This document shows, piece after piece, positions 36,755 through 47,703 of a stretch of DNA of 64,000 nucleotides. Origin of the DNA: Rhodocyclaceae bacterium (lineage in GTDB: Bacteria; Pseudomonadota; Gammaproteobacteria; Burkholderiales; Rhodocyclaceae). Under the pieces are notes generated by a model. The model was not told the origin of the DNA, made no database searches, and was given only the letters and a program-made list of their open reading frames with translations. Within the stretch, counting starts at the first letter, position 1. Every line of letters starts with the position of its first letter. The stretch covers positions 40,369 through 104,368 of the forward strand of contig JAEUNM010000072.1 in the NCBI GenBank assembly GCA_016791105.1, in the 5' to 3' direction. The position numbers and the translations under genes were made by a program.

Positions 36755-39576
36755 GTCGTACACCCAAATTACTTTCCGCAAAGCTCGGCGCGCAAGGCGC
36801 GCGACGCCTGTTTTCCATCATCTGGCCGTTTCTGGCCGTGGTGGTGGTGCTGGCCTGGGCGGCCTTCACCAGCATGACGATATTGTCTGCCACGCGTGCC
36901 TATGTGAGCGGCGAAAGCCTGTGGTCCAAGGCGCAAAAAAGTGCCGTGCACCACTTGCTCGATTACGCACGCACGCGCGACGCGGTGTATTTCGATCGTT
37001 ATCTGGCGACCATCGCCGTGCCGCTGGGCGACCGCGAAGCGCGGCTCGAATTGCTGAAGCCTGCACCCGACCTGGATATCGTGCGGCGCGGTTTTGCCGC
37101 CGGCCGCATTCATCCCGACGACGTGGACGGCATGATCTGGCTGTTCCGCACTTTCGGCAACCTCAGTTACATGCAGCGCGCAATTTCGGTCTGGGCGGAA
37201 GGAGATGCGCTCATCGCCGAACTGAATTCGAGCGCGCGCAAACTGCACGAGCGCATCGCCGCGGGCGACGGCGATAATTTGGCGGAACAGGCACTGGTGG
37301 CCGAAATACTGCGCGTCGACGGCGAACTGACGCCGCTTGAGGACGAATTTTCATTCACGCTGGGTGAAGCCGGCCGCTTCATACAGAACGCGTTGACGGT
37401 TGCCATCTGGGCCGCCGTGGTGTTGCTCACGCTGGCCGGCGTGGCCTTGTCGCAGCGCATGGTGCGGCGTGCGGCGGGGGCGGAAGACGCCCTGCGCGAA
37501 AGCGAAGAGCGCTTCAAACTGGCTGTAACGGGTAGTGACGATGGCATCTGGGACTGGAACATCGCCAATCACACGCTGTTCGTTTCGCCGCGCATGCTGG
37601 AAATGCTGGGCTGTGACGAAGCGGAAAGTCTTGGCGCGCCGGAACTGATACTTGACCGTGTGCATCCCGAGGACAAGGCGGGCACGGTGCAGGCGCTGGA
37701 TGCGCATTTGCGCGAGGGCGCCGCTTACGATATCGAGCACCGGCTGCATACTGGTAGCGGGGAATTCCGCTGGTTTCGCACACGCGGTCTTTCGGTGCGG
37801 GATGGGCTGGGCCGCCCGACACGCATGGCCGGTTCGATTACCGACATTACCGACTACAAGCACGCGCAGGCGCAACTTAGCGCAGAAAAGGAACGCGCGC
37901 TGGTGACCTTGGCGTCCATCGGTGATGCGGTGATCGCAACCGGTGCCGATGGACGTATCGATTACGTGAATCCGGTGGCCGAATTTCTGACCGGCTGGAA
38001 GCCTGGCGAGGCCCGCGAACAGCCGCTGGAAGCTGTGTTCAGTATCGTTGACGAAGCGACCCGCGTGCCGGTCGAACATATCATCGAGCGAGCGGTGAGC
38101 AAACCGCCGGGCGATCTAAATGGCTTTTCCCTGTTGGTGCGCCGCGATGGCAGTGAAGTCGCCGTGGATTATTCTGCCGCCCCGATACACGACGTCGAGC
38201 GGCGGGTGGCGGGGCATGTGCTGGTGTTTCACGACGTAAGCCTGGCGCGCCAGCACAGCCTGCATTTGTCCTATCAGGCCAGCCACGACGCGCTGACCGG
38301 CCTCGCCAACCGGCGCGAATTTGATCGGCGCCTGAATCAACTGATGCAGGGCATGTTGGGCATGCGGCGCCAGCACGGCGTGATCATGCTCAATCTGGAT
38401 CGTTTTCGCGCCATCAACGATAGTTGCGGCTTTGCCGTCGGCGACGAATTGTTGCGCCAGATCGCGCAATTGCTGCAGAAGCGCCTGCGTGAAGGCGATA
38501 CCCTGGCGCGCCTGGGCGGCGATGGGTTTGGCACCCTGCTCGAAAATTGTTCCCCGGAACACGCCCTGCGCATCGCCGAGGAAGTTCGGCGCAGTGTCGC
38601 CGATCTATGTTTCGTATGGAATGGCCGCAGCTTTTCGGTCAGCGCCAGCCTGGGCCTGGTGGTGGTTGGCGAGCCGGGCAAAACGGTCAGCGAAGTCGTG
38701 ACGGCGGTGGAGGCGGCCTGCAATATGGCGAAAGAGGACGGCGGTGATCGCGTCCAGGTATTCAGCGCAGAACAGCCGCGCGCCCTGCAAACCCGCAGCA
38801 AGGAACTCGAAATGGCCGGCCGTCTGCGCGATGCGCTGGCGCATGGAAAATTCCGGCTGTTTGTGCAGGAAGTGCAGCCGGTGCTCGGGCCTATACAAAC
38901 GGGCCGCCATATCGAATTGCTGTTGCGCCTGATGAACGAGGACGGCACGGCCACCACACCCGCCGTGTTTCTGCCGGTTGCCGAGCGTCACGGTCTGCTG
39001 TCCGCAATCGACCGCTGGGTGATAGACGCGTCTTTTTCCGCCCTCGCGGATTTGCTGCAGAAGCCCCATGCCCTGCGGCTCGGACTGGTGTCGATCAACC
39101 TGTCCACCGCAGCGCTGGAAGATGACAAGTTCGTGGTGTTCCTGAAAGGGCGCTTCGAGCGCCACCAGATTCCGCCAGCGCTGGTGTGCCTGGAATTGAC
39201 CGAATCCGCCGCGCTCGCCAATCTTCCCCGCGCCAGCGCTTTCGTGCGCGAAATGCGTGATTTCGGCTGCCGCGTGGCGCTCGACGATTTTGGCGGCGGC
39301 ATGTCTTCACTGGCTTTCCTGAAACATCTGCCGGTCAATTTCCTCAAGATACACGGCACCTTCATTCGCGATATGGCGGACGATCCGATAGACCGCGCGA
39401 TGGTGGAAGCCATCAACGCGGTGGGCCACGTCATGGGCATGCGCACCATCGCCGAATGGGTGGAAGAGCCGGCCGCGCTGCGCGTGCTGCGCGCGGTGGG
39501 CATCGATTACGCGCAGGGCCATTATTTCGGGCAGGTGCGCCCGCTCGAATTTCTGGTACGCGACACGATGGCCTAG
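36751..39576 (+). CDS. Membrane PAS-GGDEF-EAL protein, likely c-di-GMP phosphodiesterase
   Basis: Predicted inner-membrane c-di-GMP protein of 941 residues. Two helices (about 21-42 and 210-232) bracket a periplasmic four-helix-like sensor, then two PAS domains, a GGDEF domain and a C-terminal EAL domain. The cyclase motif reads LGGDGF, so the catalytic Glu is replaced by Gly and cyclase activity is unlikely. The EAL domain keeps the first Glu (IELLLR), Asn (INLST), ELTE, DDFG, the Lys of LKIHG, and QGHYFG, so hydrolysis is plausible. The start at 36751 is favoured over 36700 by the ATGA overlap with the upstream leader ORF. Confidence 0.88.
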   Translation: MSRTPKLLSAKLGAQGARRLFSIIWPFLAVVVVLAWAAFTSMTILSATRAYVSGESLWSKAQKSAVHHLLDYARTRDAVYFDRYLATIAVPLGDREARLELLKPAPDLDIVRRGFAAGRIHPDDVDGMIWLFRTFGNLSYMQRAISVWAEGDALIAELNSSARKLHERIAAGDGDNLAEQALVAEILRVDGELTPLEDEFSFTLGEAGRFIQNALTVAIWAAVVLLTLAGVALSQRMVRRAAGAEDALRESEERFKLAVTGSDDGIWDWNIANHTLFVSPRMLEMLGCDEAESLGAPELILDRVHPEDKAGTVQALDAHLREGAAYDIEHRLHTGSGEFRWFRTRGLSVRDGLGRPTRMAGSITDITDYKHAQAQLSAEKERALVTLASIGDAVIATGADGRIDYVNPVAEFLTGWKPGEAREQPLEAVFSIVDEATRVPVEHIIERAVSKPPGDLNGFSLLVRRDGSEVAVDYSAAPIHDVERRVAGHVLVFHDVSLARQHSLHLSYQASHDALTGLANRREFDRRLNQLMQGMLGMRRQHGVIMLNLDRFRAINDSCGFAVGDELLRQIAQLLQKRLREGDTLARLGGDGFGTLLENCSPEHALRIAEEVRRSVADLCFVWNGRSFSVSASLGLVVVGEPGKTVSEVVTAVEAACNMAKEDGGDRVQVFSAEQPRALQTRSKELEMAGRLRDALAHGKFRLFVQEVQPVLGPIQTGRHIELLLRLMNEDGTATTPAVFLPVAERHGLLSAIDRWVIDASFSALADLLQKPHALRLGLVSINLSTAALEDDKFVVFLKGRFERHQIPPALVCLELTESAALANLPRASAFVREMRDFGCRVALDDFGGGMSSLAFLKHLPVNFLKIHGTFIRDMADDPIDRAMVEAINAVGHVMGMRTIAEWVEEPAALRVLRAVGIDYAQGHYFGQVRPLEFLVRDTMA

Positions 39577-39707
39577 GCCCGCCGCGACAGTGCCCGATGC
39601 GGTACAGTTTCGTCGCGCCCTGCCGTCAAACCAGGGACGCAGCGGGCGGCCGGGGTGTGGCTGTCGTTGGGGCGCAATGCGGCGCCGGACTCGATATGGG
39701 AGTGTTG

Positions 39708-39935
39708 ATGGAATACGACAAGGAACTGGACGCGCGCGGGCTCAATTGCCCGTTGCCGATTTTGCGTGCCAAAAAGGCGCTTGCCGAAATGACGAGCGGA
39801 CAAGTGCTGCACATCGTTGCGACCGATCCGGGCGCGGTGAAGGATTTTCAGGCGTTTTCGCGCCAGACCGGGCACGAACTGCTGTCGCACGCGGTACTCG
39901 ACAAGGAATTCGAGTTTTTCATGCGCCGCAAGTAG
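39708..39935 (+). CDS. tusA: TusA-family sulfur carrier protein
   Basis: Small cytoplasmic persulfide carrier used in tRNA thiolation, molybdenum cofactor synthesis and, in sulfur oxidisers, sulfur trafficking. The 75-residue product has the signature LDARGLNCPLPILRAKKAL with the reactive Cys at about residue 13 in the CPxP motif. The start (MEYDKELDARG) has a GGGAG site 6 nt upstream; another in-frame Met four codons earlier is possible. No tus or dsr partners are adjacent, so the specific role is open. Confidence 0.9.
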   Translation: MEYDKELDARGLNCPLPILRAKKALAEMTSGQVLHIVATDPGAVKDFQAFSRQTGHELLSHAVLDKEFEFFMRRK

Positions 39936-39936
39936 G

Positions 39937-40893
39937 TCAGCGGCCGAACAGGCTGGCCGCCAAGCGCGTGATGCCCAGCCATTGCTGGGCCCAAAACCCG
40001 CTGCCGTAATTGCGCTGATCGGTAACCTGATCGCGTATGCCGGTGGCGGCGAAGCGCAGGTCGAAATTTGCGGTGCGAAACAGCAAGTCCCAAAACGGAA
40101 ACAGCACCGCAAAATTACAGCCGCGCGCCACACCTTCGTGGCCTTCGCCTATGGCGTGATGCATGCGGTGGTAACGCGGACTGACGATCAGACGCTCGCC
40201 CCAGCGGCCGAAATGCAGGCGCAGGTTGGCGTGCGACAGCGATTCGACGAAGCGCGTCACGAATACCAGCCCGAGATAATGTCCCGGCGGCACGCCGATC
40301 AGCAGCGCCACGGCGGCAAACCACAGCGCCCGCAACACTTCGTCCAGCACATGATTGCGTGAATCGGCCCAGAACGACATGCGTTGCTGGCTGTGATGCA
40401 CCGCGTGCAGCGCCCACCACCAGTCAAAACGATGCTGCAGGCGGTGGCGCCAGTATTCGGCGAAGTCGAACAGCAGCAGGTAAATCAGGAAGCTGGCAAA
40501 GGGTTTGCTCTGCAAGGCGGGAAACAAATCTTCCAGGCTGCGCGGAATGATGTCGTGCATGCGCAGCCAGCCATCCACCGATGCCACCACCGGCAGCAGC
40601 AATACGAATATGCCCAGCGGAAGGAGGCCGATGCGATTGAGCCAGGTATAGATCACATCCACGCCCACCTCGCGCCGATCCGGCCAGCGTTCGACCGGCC
40701 GCAGCAATTCGAGCGGGCGCAAAATGGCATACAGCAGCGCGATTTCCAGCACGCCGTAAATGAACCACTCGGTGGCGTCGTAGGCGTCTTCTGCCCAGCC
40801 GGCATAGCCGGCCGCGTACATGACGGGCTGCACGATTTGCTGGAACAGCCATTGCTGCAACAAGGCAACGGACTGATTGAGCGTCGATAGCAT
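39937..40893 (-). CDS. Fatty acid hydroxylase / sterol desaturase family membrane protein
   Basis: Predicted di-iron integral membrane oxygenase of 318 residues. It has at least four hydrophobic segments (near 40-60, 85-105, 130-148 and 185-205) and the three histidine clusters of the superfamily, HRLQH, HAVHH and HRMHH. Substrates in bacteria include sterols, carotenoids and fatty acids; none can be assigned here. It heads away from tusA (convergent, 1-nt gap) and is the last gene of a minus-strand cluster with the SRPBCC, beta-propeller and deacetylase genes. Confidence 0.87.
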   Translation of the reverse strand: MLSTLNQSVALLQQWLFQQIVQPVMYAAGYAGWAEDAYDATEWFIYGVLEIALLYAILRPLELLRPVERWPDRREVGVDVIYTWLNRIGLLPLGIFVLLLPVVASVDGWLRMHDIIPRSLEDLFPALQSKPFASFLIYLLLFDFAEYWRHRLQHRFDWWWALHAVHHSQQRMSFWADSRNHVLDEVLRALWFAAVALLIGVPPGHYLGLVFVTRFVESLSHANLRLHFGRWGERLIVSPRYHRMHHAIGEGHEGVARGCNFAVLFPFWDLLFRTANFDLRFAATGIRDQVTDQRNYGSGFWAQQWLGITRLAASLFGR

Positions 40894-40902
40894 GGGCGCG
40901 GC

Positions 40903-41673
40903 TTAGCGGTTGGCGAGCGTGGGGTGTTCGCGCAGCGTCGCGAAACACAGGCCCTTCTGCTTGAGGCCGGCGATGAGCGGGTCCAGCGTCGGTGCGTAAG
41001 TTTCGTGACGCGACCAGATGCCTGTGTGCATCATCAATATGTCCCCCGCGCCGATATGGGCCAGCGAGCGCTCCAGCAATTGCGCATTGGAATGTTTTTC
41101 GGACGGTAATTCGTCGCCCAGAAAACCCGCCGGTGACCAGCCGACATGGCGGTAACCGCAGTGCTCGGCCCAACGCAGCGTATTTTTTGTAGTGTAGCCG
41201 CCCGGTGCGCGCCAGAAGCCGTCCAGTTTTTGGCCCGCCAATTCGAAAAAGCGCTGCTTCACGCGATCGAGTTCGGCGCAAAAGCTTTTCTCGTCATAAA
41301 CCTTGGCCTGGCCCTGCTGCGGTCCCTGCGATGCCACGCCCACGCTGTGCTCGCCCTGATCGCCCTTGCGGAAATACACGTGGTCATAGGTATGCGAGCC
41401 GAAGGCATAACCGCGCTGCGCCATTTCGCGCCAGAAGTCGCGCCACCCCTCATCGAGGCTGTAATCGCCCTGGACGGTTTTTTCGTTGGCCAGGAAAAAC
41501 GTGGCCGGTACTGAGTGTTTGGCCAGTATGTCGGCGATGAGGCGCGCCTGTGACATGGAACCGGTGTCTATGGTCAGATACACCGTGCCGCGGCAGTCTG
41601 CCGCCACGGCCGCTCCGCCGGCCACAAGCAACATGGCCGCCGCACAGGCGGCGCGTTTATTCGAGCGGCGCAT
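40903..41673 (-). CDS. Secreted polysaccharide-deacetylase-like protein with altered active site
   Basis: Predicted exported NodB-fold protein of 256 residues: signal peptide (MRRSNKRAACAAAMLLVAGGAAVAA, in part), then the deacetylase domain. Motif 1, normally TFDDG, reads TIDTG, keeping the first Asp but replacing the metal-binding second Asp by Thr. Motif 2 is intact as SHTYDH (HxxxH), and motif 3 reads FWRAPGGY. Catalysis may be changed or lost. Its start lies inside the 3' end of the beta-propeller gene (17-nt overlap), so translation is coupled. Confidence 0.8.
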   Translation of the reverse strand: MRRSNKRAACAAAMLLVAGGAAVAADCRGTVYLTIDTGSMSQARLIADILAKHSVPATFFLANEKTVQGDYSLDEGWRDFWREMAQRGYAFGSHTYDHVYFRKGDQGEHSVGVASQGPQQGQAKVYDEKSFCAELDRVKQRFFELAGQKLDGFWRAPGGYTTKNTLRWAEHCGYRHVGWSPAGFLGDELPSEKHSNAQLLERSLAHIGAGDILMMHTGIWSRHETYAPTLDPLIAGLKQKGLCFATLREHPTLANR

Positions 41674-42601
41674 GGGTTTTGAAATACACACCGTGCGGGC
41701 TGCGGCCGACCGGGATACTTTGCGCAATTTTGCCGCTCGCCAAGTCGATTACCCATAGCTTGCGCGAAAAGCGCCCGGTGTACCAAAGTTGTTTGCCATC
41801 GGCCGTGATCCACATGCAGTCCGGGCCGCCCGGGGCGTCCAGCGTGGCCACCACGCTTTGCGTCTGCTGGTCGATTTTCACGATCGAATTGCCCATGCGG
41901 TTGGACAGGAAAATGTGCCGCTTATCGCCCAGCGCGACGAAATTGTGCGCGCCTTTACCGCTGGTGACCCGCTTCACGATTTTGCGTTCGCGCCAATCGA
42001 TCACCTCGAAATAATCGGCGCCGGTGGCGGCGACCAGCAGGTATTTGTCGCCCGGCGTCATCCAGATGCCGGCGGGCTGTTTGCCGACCGGCATTTTCCA
42101 GACGATTTCCATCCTGGCGAGGTCTATCGCCATCAATTCGTCGCTTTCCTGCAGCGTGACGAATACGTATTTCGACTGCGAATCGAAAGCCAGGTGGCTG
42201 GGTGTTTTGGGGGCCGGAAAGCGTTTTACCAGCGCGAAAGTTTTCGCATCGTAAATATCGAAGCGATCCAGCCGCAGCGAAGTGGCGGCAAACCACTTGT
42301 GGTCGGGCGAAAAACCGATCTGGTAAGGGTCCGAAATATTGCGCAGGCGGGACCGAATTTCGCCGCTGGCCGGATCGAGGAACAATAGTTCGTTGGAAGC
42401 GGCGTTGGCCACGATGAGCTGGCCATCCGCGGACGGCATCAGGTGGTGCGGCTCCTTGCCGACCGGGATGCGGCGCAATTCCTTGTAACTTACGGTATCG
42501 ACCAGGGATAGGGTTTCGTCGGCGGAATTCAGAACGACGGCAATTTCCGCCTGGGCGCTCGCGCAGGCAAACGCAAAACAAAGCAGGAAGGGGCGCAGCA
42601 T
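41657..42601 (-). CDS. Exported YVTN/cytochrome-d1-like beta-propeller protein
   Basis: Predicted periplasmic protein of 314 residues: a signal peptide (MLRPFLLCFAFACASAQA) followed by repeats of about 40-45 residues with the pattern IPVGKEPHHLMPSADGQLIVANA, as in YVTN seven-bladed propellers. No haem-binding CxxCH or PQQ motif is visible, so it is probably a binding or scaffold protein, not an enzyme. It lies between the SRPBCC and deacetylase genes and overlaps the latter. Confidence 0.8.
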   Translation of the reverse strand: MLRPFLLCFAFACASAQAEIAVVLNSADETLSLVDTVSYKELRRIPVGKEPHHLMPSADGQLIVANAASNELLFLDPASGEIRSRLRNISDPYQIGFSPDHKWFAATSLRLDRFDIYDAKTFALVKRFPAPKTPSHLAFDSQSKYVFVTLQESDELMAIDLARMEIVWKMPVGKQPAGIWMTPGDKYLLVAATGADYFEVIDWRERKIVKRVTSGKGAHNFVALGDKRHIFLSNRMGNSIVKIDQQTQSVVATLDAPGGPDCMWITADGKQLWYTGRFSRKLWVIDLASGKIAQSIPVGRSPHGVYFKTHAPLE

Positions 42602-42673
42602 GAAGAAGGTTAACGGCTGAAACGGCGCGCAGTGTACCGCAATTGAGCGTGCATGCCGCGCGGCCTCGAAAAT

Positions 42674-43150
42674 TCACTCGTGGCGGTTCTGCCCGGCCAG
42701 ATAAGCGTGCAATCCGGCCTCCCCCAGGGCCATGACGCGATTGTGATTCCACACGAACAGGCCGCGCAGCAGCGGCAGCGTGAGGCGCATCCAGCGCTGC
42801 GTGACGCGCACCTGCCAGACGTAACGTACCCGTGTCGCCGCGCCGTCGGGCTGGAGTTGCCATTCACCACGTCCGCACAGATCGCCGTCTATGGCAGCAA
42901 CGATTCGTCTTTCGGTTTCCACCGCGGTGACGGTGCTCACGAAGCGCACCCGGTAGAGCGTGGGACTGGTCCAGCACAAGGAGTATTGATTGCCGATACC
43001 GTCACTGTCGCCCTCAGCGATTTGCGTGGCCTGCTCGACCTCGTGCCACCACAGCGGCCATTGCGTCGGCTCGCGCAGCGCCGCCCATACGTGTGCGCAA
43101 GAGTAGGGCAGCCGCCAGTCGGACTCGAGTTTGAAGTCGTATTCGCTCAT
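42674..43150 (-). CDS. SRPBCC (START-like) family protein
   Basis: Cytoplasmic 158-residue protein with a helix-grip fold pattern: SDWRLPYSCAHVWAALREPTQWPLWW at the start and a long C-terminal helix (LPLLRGLFVWNHNRVMALGEAGLHAYL, in part). Such proteins bind hydrophobic ligands in a deep cavity. No signal peptide. It is the first gene of the minus-strand SRPBCC / propeller / deacetylase / hydroxylase cluster, which together suggests lipid or envelope modification; that pathway is inferred. Confidence 0.78.
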   Translation of the reverse strand: MSEYDFKLESDWRLPYSCAHVWAALREPTQWPLWWHEVEQATQIAEGDSDGIGNQYSLCWTSPTLYRVRFVSTVTAVETERRIVAAIDGDLCGRGEWQLQPDGAATRVRYVWQVRVTQRWMRLTLPLLRGLFVWNHNRVMALGEAGLHAYLAGQNRHE

Positions 43151-43214
43151 GCCGCGGCGGCGCCGTTGCAGCCAGAGGCGGTTTTCTGCGTCGCAGGCTG
43201 CGGGTGCATCAATG

Positions 43215-43245
43215 AAAAGCCCCGCCGGGCAATGCCGGGCGGGGC
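43215..43245 (-). terminator. Terminator downstream of aceA
   Basis: GC-rich stem GCCCCGCC / GGCGGGGC with an inner GGC-GCC hairpin, followed on the minus strand by TTTT. It is correctly placed about 30 nt after the aceA stop. Confidence 0.75.
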
Positions 43246-43273
43246 GGAGCGGAGCTGTGCTCCGGTGTGGCGG

Positions 43274-44551
<1,278 letters not shown>

Positions 44552-44885
44552 AGGTGCGATCCTTAAGTGAATATGTGAATACATGTCCCAGTGACAGCGC
44601 CCGAATCGTTCTCCTGGCTCAATTTTCGGGCCTGCAAAGCGACGTGGACAGGCAGAAGTATAGGGCGGTTTTTGCGACGCAGCAAGCAGTCTTATATAAG
44701 ATATAAGAAATTATTTTCTTATTTTGATTCAATGTGTTAAAATTATTTTTTCACAATGCGGGATGATAATTGATCTTGTGAAAAATTCCATGCGCGCCGT
44801 GTGGGAAATTTTTTGCGCCGCACAAGCCGGCGCGGCGGGCGCCGGCCGTGGCGTGCCGGGGCGCTCAGGTTAGCGCCCCGGGAGT
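44552..44885 (-). promoter_or_regulatory. aceA upstream region with three dyads
   Basis: A markedly AT-rich region between rraA and aceA. It contains CTTATATAAG (44691-44700), TAAGAAA / TTTCTTA with a 4-nt loop (44704-44721), and a spaced dyad TTTTTCACAA / TTGTGAAAAA (44747-44785, 19-nt spacer). A 10-bp GC stem-loop at 44856-44881 lies just after the rraA stop, without a T-run. The dyads are candidate operators for carbon-source control of aceA. Confidence 0.5.
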
Positions 44886-45365
44886 TCAGAGAAGTGGTTC
44901 TGCGGCCACGATCACGCCGTCGGCGTCGGCATACAGGTATTCGCCGGGATGGAAGCTGATACCGCCGAAGCTGACCGGGACGTCTGCCTCGCCCAAACCC
45001 TTTTTGACCGTTTTCATGGGATGGGTGCCCAGTGCCATCACGCCGATATCCATTTGCGCGATGGCGGCGCTGTCGCGTATCGAGCCATACACGACGATAC
45101 CGGCCCAGCCGTTTTTCACACCCAGCAGCGCGAGCTGGTCGCCCACCAGCGCACAGCGCAGCGACCCGCCGCCGTCTATCACCAGCACGCGCCCTCGGCC
45201 TTCGCTCTCCAGCGCGGTACGCACCAGAGAATTGTCTTCAAACAGTTTGAGCGTGGCGATCGCGCCGCCAAATGCCGGCCGTCCGCCAAAGCTGCGGAAC
45301 ATCGGCTGGCACACGCGCAGCTTGCCGGCGTGTTCGTCACAAAGGTCGGCAGTATGTATTTCCAT
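44886..45365 (-). CDS. rraA: RraA-family regulator of RNase E
   Basis: RraA binds RNase E and inhibits mRNA processing in enterics; some relatives are aldolases. The 159-residue protein matches the RraA length, with DLCDEHAGKLRVCQPMFRSFGG at the N-terminus, VLVIDGGGSLRCALVGDQLA and GSIRDSAAI. Its position near clpA/clpS is independent, separated by 69 nt. The regulator role is by family; activity on RNase E here is untested. Confidence 0.9.
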   Translation of the reverse strand: MEIHTADLCDEHAGKLRVCQPMFRSFGGRPAFGGAIATLKLFEDNSLVRTALESEGRGRVLVIDGGGSLRCALVGDQLALLGVKNGWAGIVVYGSIRDSAAIAQMDIGVMALGTHPMKTVKKGLGEADVPVSFGGISFHPGEYLYADADGVIVAAEPLL

Positions 45366-45434
45366 TGCATCATTCCAAAAAAAGTGGCGGCTTGCGCCGC
45401 CATTCAGGGTTATGCAGGCTGCCGCGTGGGCGGC

Positions 45435-47702
45435 TCAAACCTGCGCCGTTTCTTCTTCCTGCGGGAATTCGAGTTTGATCTTGCCGGATTCGTCCAGATC
45501 GATGGTTACGCGCCCGCCATTGACGAGACGCCCGAACAGCAATTCGTCGGCCAGCGCCGCGCGCAGGGAATCCTGGATGAGGCGCGACATGGGCCGGGCG
45601 CCCATGGCCGGATCGAATCCGTGATCGGCAAGCCAGCTGCGCAAAGTTTCCGTGAATATGGCTTCGACTTTTTTCTCGTTGAGCTGCTCTTCGAGCTGCA
45701 TGAGGAATTTGTCCACCACACGCAGGATGATTTCGCGGTCTAGAGCGCGGAACGAAATGATGGCGTCCAGGCGGTTGCGGAATTCGGGCGAGAACAGACG
45801 CTTGATTTCGCCCATTTCGTCGCCGGTTTCCTTTTTCGCGGTAAAGCCCAGGGTGGGCTTGGTGAGCGCTTCCTGACCCGCATTGGTGGTCATGATGATG
45901 ATTACGTTGCGGAAATCGGCCTGGCGCCCGTTGTTGTCCGTGAGCGTGCCGTGGTCCATCACCTGCAGCAGGATATTGAAAATGTCCGGATGGGCTTTTT
46001 CGATTTCGTCCAGCAGCAATACCGAATGCGGCTTTTTGGTGATGGCCTCGGTGAGCAAGCCGCCCTGGTCGAAACCGACATATCCGGGCGGCGCGCCGAT
46101 GAGCCGCGATACGGCATGGCGCTCCATGTATTCGGACATGTCGAAGCGGATCAGTTCTATGCCCATCGTATAGGCGAGCTGGCGCGCAACTTCGGTCTTG
46201 CCGACGCCGGTGGGCCCGCTGAACAGGAAACAGCCGATAGGCTTTTGCGGGTTGCCCAGCCCGGAACGCGACATTTTGATGGCGCGCGCCAAGGCATCGA
46301 TGGCTTCGTCCTGGCCGAACACCATGTTCTTGAGATCGCGGTCCAGCTTGCGCAGCGCCGAGCGGTCGTCGGAGGTGACGTGGGCCGGCGGAATGCGCGC
46401 GATCTTGGCGACGATTTCCTCGATTTCCAGCTTGCCTATGGTCTTTTTCTGGCGCGACCGCGGCAGGATGCGCTGTGCCGCGCCGGCTTCGTCTATCACG
46501 TCTATGGCTTTATCGGGCAGGTGGCGGTCGTTGATGTACTTGGCCGACAGTTCGGCCGCCGACGACAGCGCGGTCGAAGAATATTTCACGCCGTGATGCT
46601 GTTCGAAGCGCGACTTCAGGCCCTTCAGGATCTGCACGGTTTCTTCGACCGAAGGTTCGGTCACGTCGATTTTCTGGAAGCGCCGCGACAGCGCGTGGTC
46701 TTTTTCGAACACGCCGCGATACTCGCTATAGGTGGTTGCGCCTATGCACTTGAGCTGGCCGGTGGAAAGCGCCGGCTTGAGCAGATTGGAGGCATCCAGC
46801 GTACCGCCCGACGCGGCGCCGGCGCCGATCAGAGTATGGATTTCGTCTATGAACAGGATGGCGTTCTGATTTTCCAGCAATTGTTTCAGCACGCCTTTCA
46901 GGCGCTGTTCGAAATCGCCACGGTACTTGGTGCCGGCCAGTAGCGCGCCCATGTCGAGCGCATAGATGACGGAGCTGGACAGTATTTCGGGCACGCGGCC
47001 TTCCACGATGCGGCGTGCCAGGCCTTCGGCAATGGCGGTTTTGCCGACGCCGGCTTCGCCCACCAGCAGCGGATTGTTCTTGCGGCGACGGCACAAGGTT
47101 TGAATTACGCGCTCGAGTTCCTTGTCGCGGCCGATCAGGGGATCGATTTTCCCCATCAGGGCCTGAGTATTAAGGTTTTGCGTAAAGCTTTCGAGCGCGC
47201 CGTTGCCGGCTTGCTGTTCCTGCTCCTGCTCGTTGTTTTCCGGCCCGGGTTTCGGCTGCGTGGCCTGCGGCGCCTTGGTGACGCCATGCGAGATGAAATT
47301 CACCACGTCGAGCCGGGTAATGCCCTGCCGTTGCAGGAAATACACGGCGTGCGAATCTTTCTCGCCGAATATGGCGACCAGCACGTTGGCGCCCGTTACC
47401 TCTTTTTTGCCGGACGACTGCACGTGCAGAATGGCGCGCTGGATCACGCGCTGGAAGCCCAGCGTGGGCTGGGTATCGATTTCGTCATCGCCTGCCACGG
47501 TGGGCGTGTGTTCGTTGATGAACGCCGTCAGTTCCTTGCGCAAATCCTCGATATTGGCGGCGCAGGCGCGCAATACTTCGGCGGCCGAGGGGTTGTCCAG
47601 CAATGCCAGCAGCAAGTGTTCCACGGTAATGAATTCGTGGCGCTTCTGGCGCGCTTCGACGAACGCCATGTGCAAGCTGACTTCGAGCTCTTGAGCGATC
47701 AT
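45435..47702 (-). CDS. clpA: ATP-dependent Clp protease ATP-binding subunit ClpA
   Basis: AAA+ unfoldase that feeds substrates to ClpP, with ClpS as N-end-rule adaptor. The 755-residue protein has the N-domain ([26 protein letters not shown], in part), AAA-1 with Walker [10 protein letters not shown], and AAA-2 with [13 protein letters not shown] sequence stands at the place of the ClpP-docking loop, followed by SPEFRNRLD. It follows clpS by one base. ClpP is not in the window. Confidence 0.97.
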   Translation of the reverse strand: MIAQELEVSLHMAFVEARQKRHEFITVEHLLLALLDNPSAAEVLRACAANIEDLRKELTAFINEHTPTVAGDDEIDTQPTLGFQRVIQRAILHVQSSGKKEVTGANVLVAIFGEKDSHAVYFLQRQGITRLDVVNFISHGVTKAPQATQPKPGPENNEQEQEQQAGNGALESFTQNLNTQALMGKIDPLIGRDKELERVIQTLCRRRKNNPLLVGEAGVGKTAIAEGLARRIVEGRVPEILSSSVIYALDMGALLAGTKYRGDFEQRLKGVLKQLLENQNAILFIDEIHTLIGAGAASGGTLDASNLLKPALSTGQLKCIGATTYSEYRGVFEKDHALSRRFQKIDVTEPSVEETVQILKGLKSRFEQHHGVKYSSTALSSAAELSAKYINDRHLPDKAIDVIDEAGAAQRILPRSRQKKTIGKLEIEEIVAKIARIPPAHVTSDDRSALRKLDRDLKNMVFGQDEAIDALARAIKMSRSGLGNPQKPIGCFLFSGPTGVGKTEVARQLAYTMGIELIRFDMSEYMERHAVSRLIGAPPGYVGFDQGGLLTEAITKKPHSVLLLDEIEKAHPDIFNILLQVMDHGTLTDNNGRQADFRNVIIIMTTNAGQEALTKPTLGFTAKKETGDEMGEIKRLFSPEFRNRLDAIISFRALDREIILRVVDKFLMQLEEQLNEKKVEAIFTETLRSWLADHGFDPAMGARPMSRLIQDSLRAALADELLFGRLVNGGRVTIDLDESGKIKLEFPQEEETAQV

Positions 47703-47703
47703 C

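Noticed and set aside
44747..44785. CRP-type operator
   Set aside because: The half-sites face outward (TCACA...TGTGA with a long spacer), not TGTGA-N6-TCACA.
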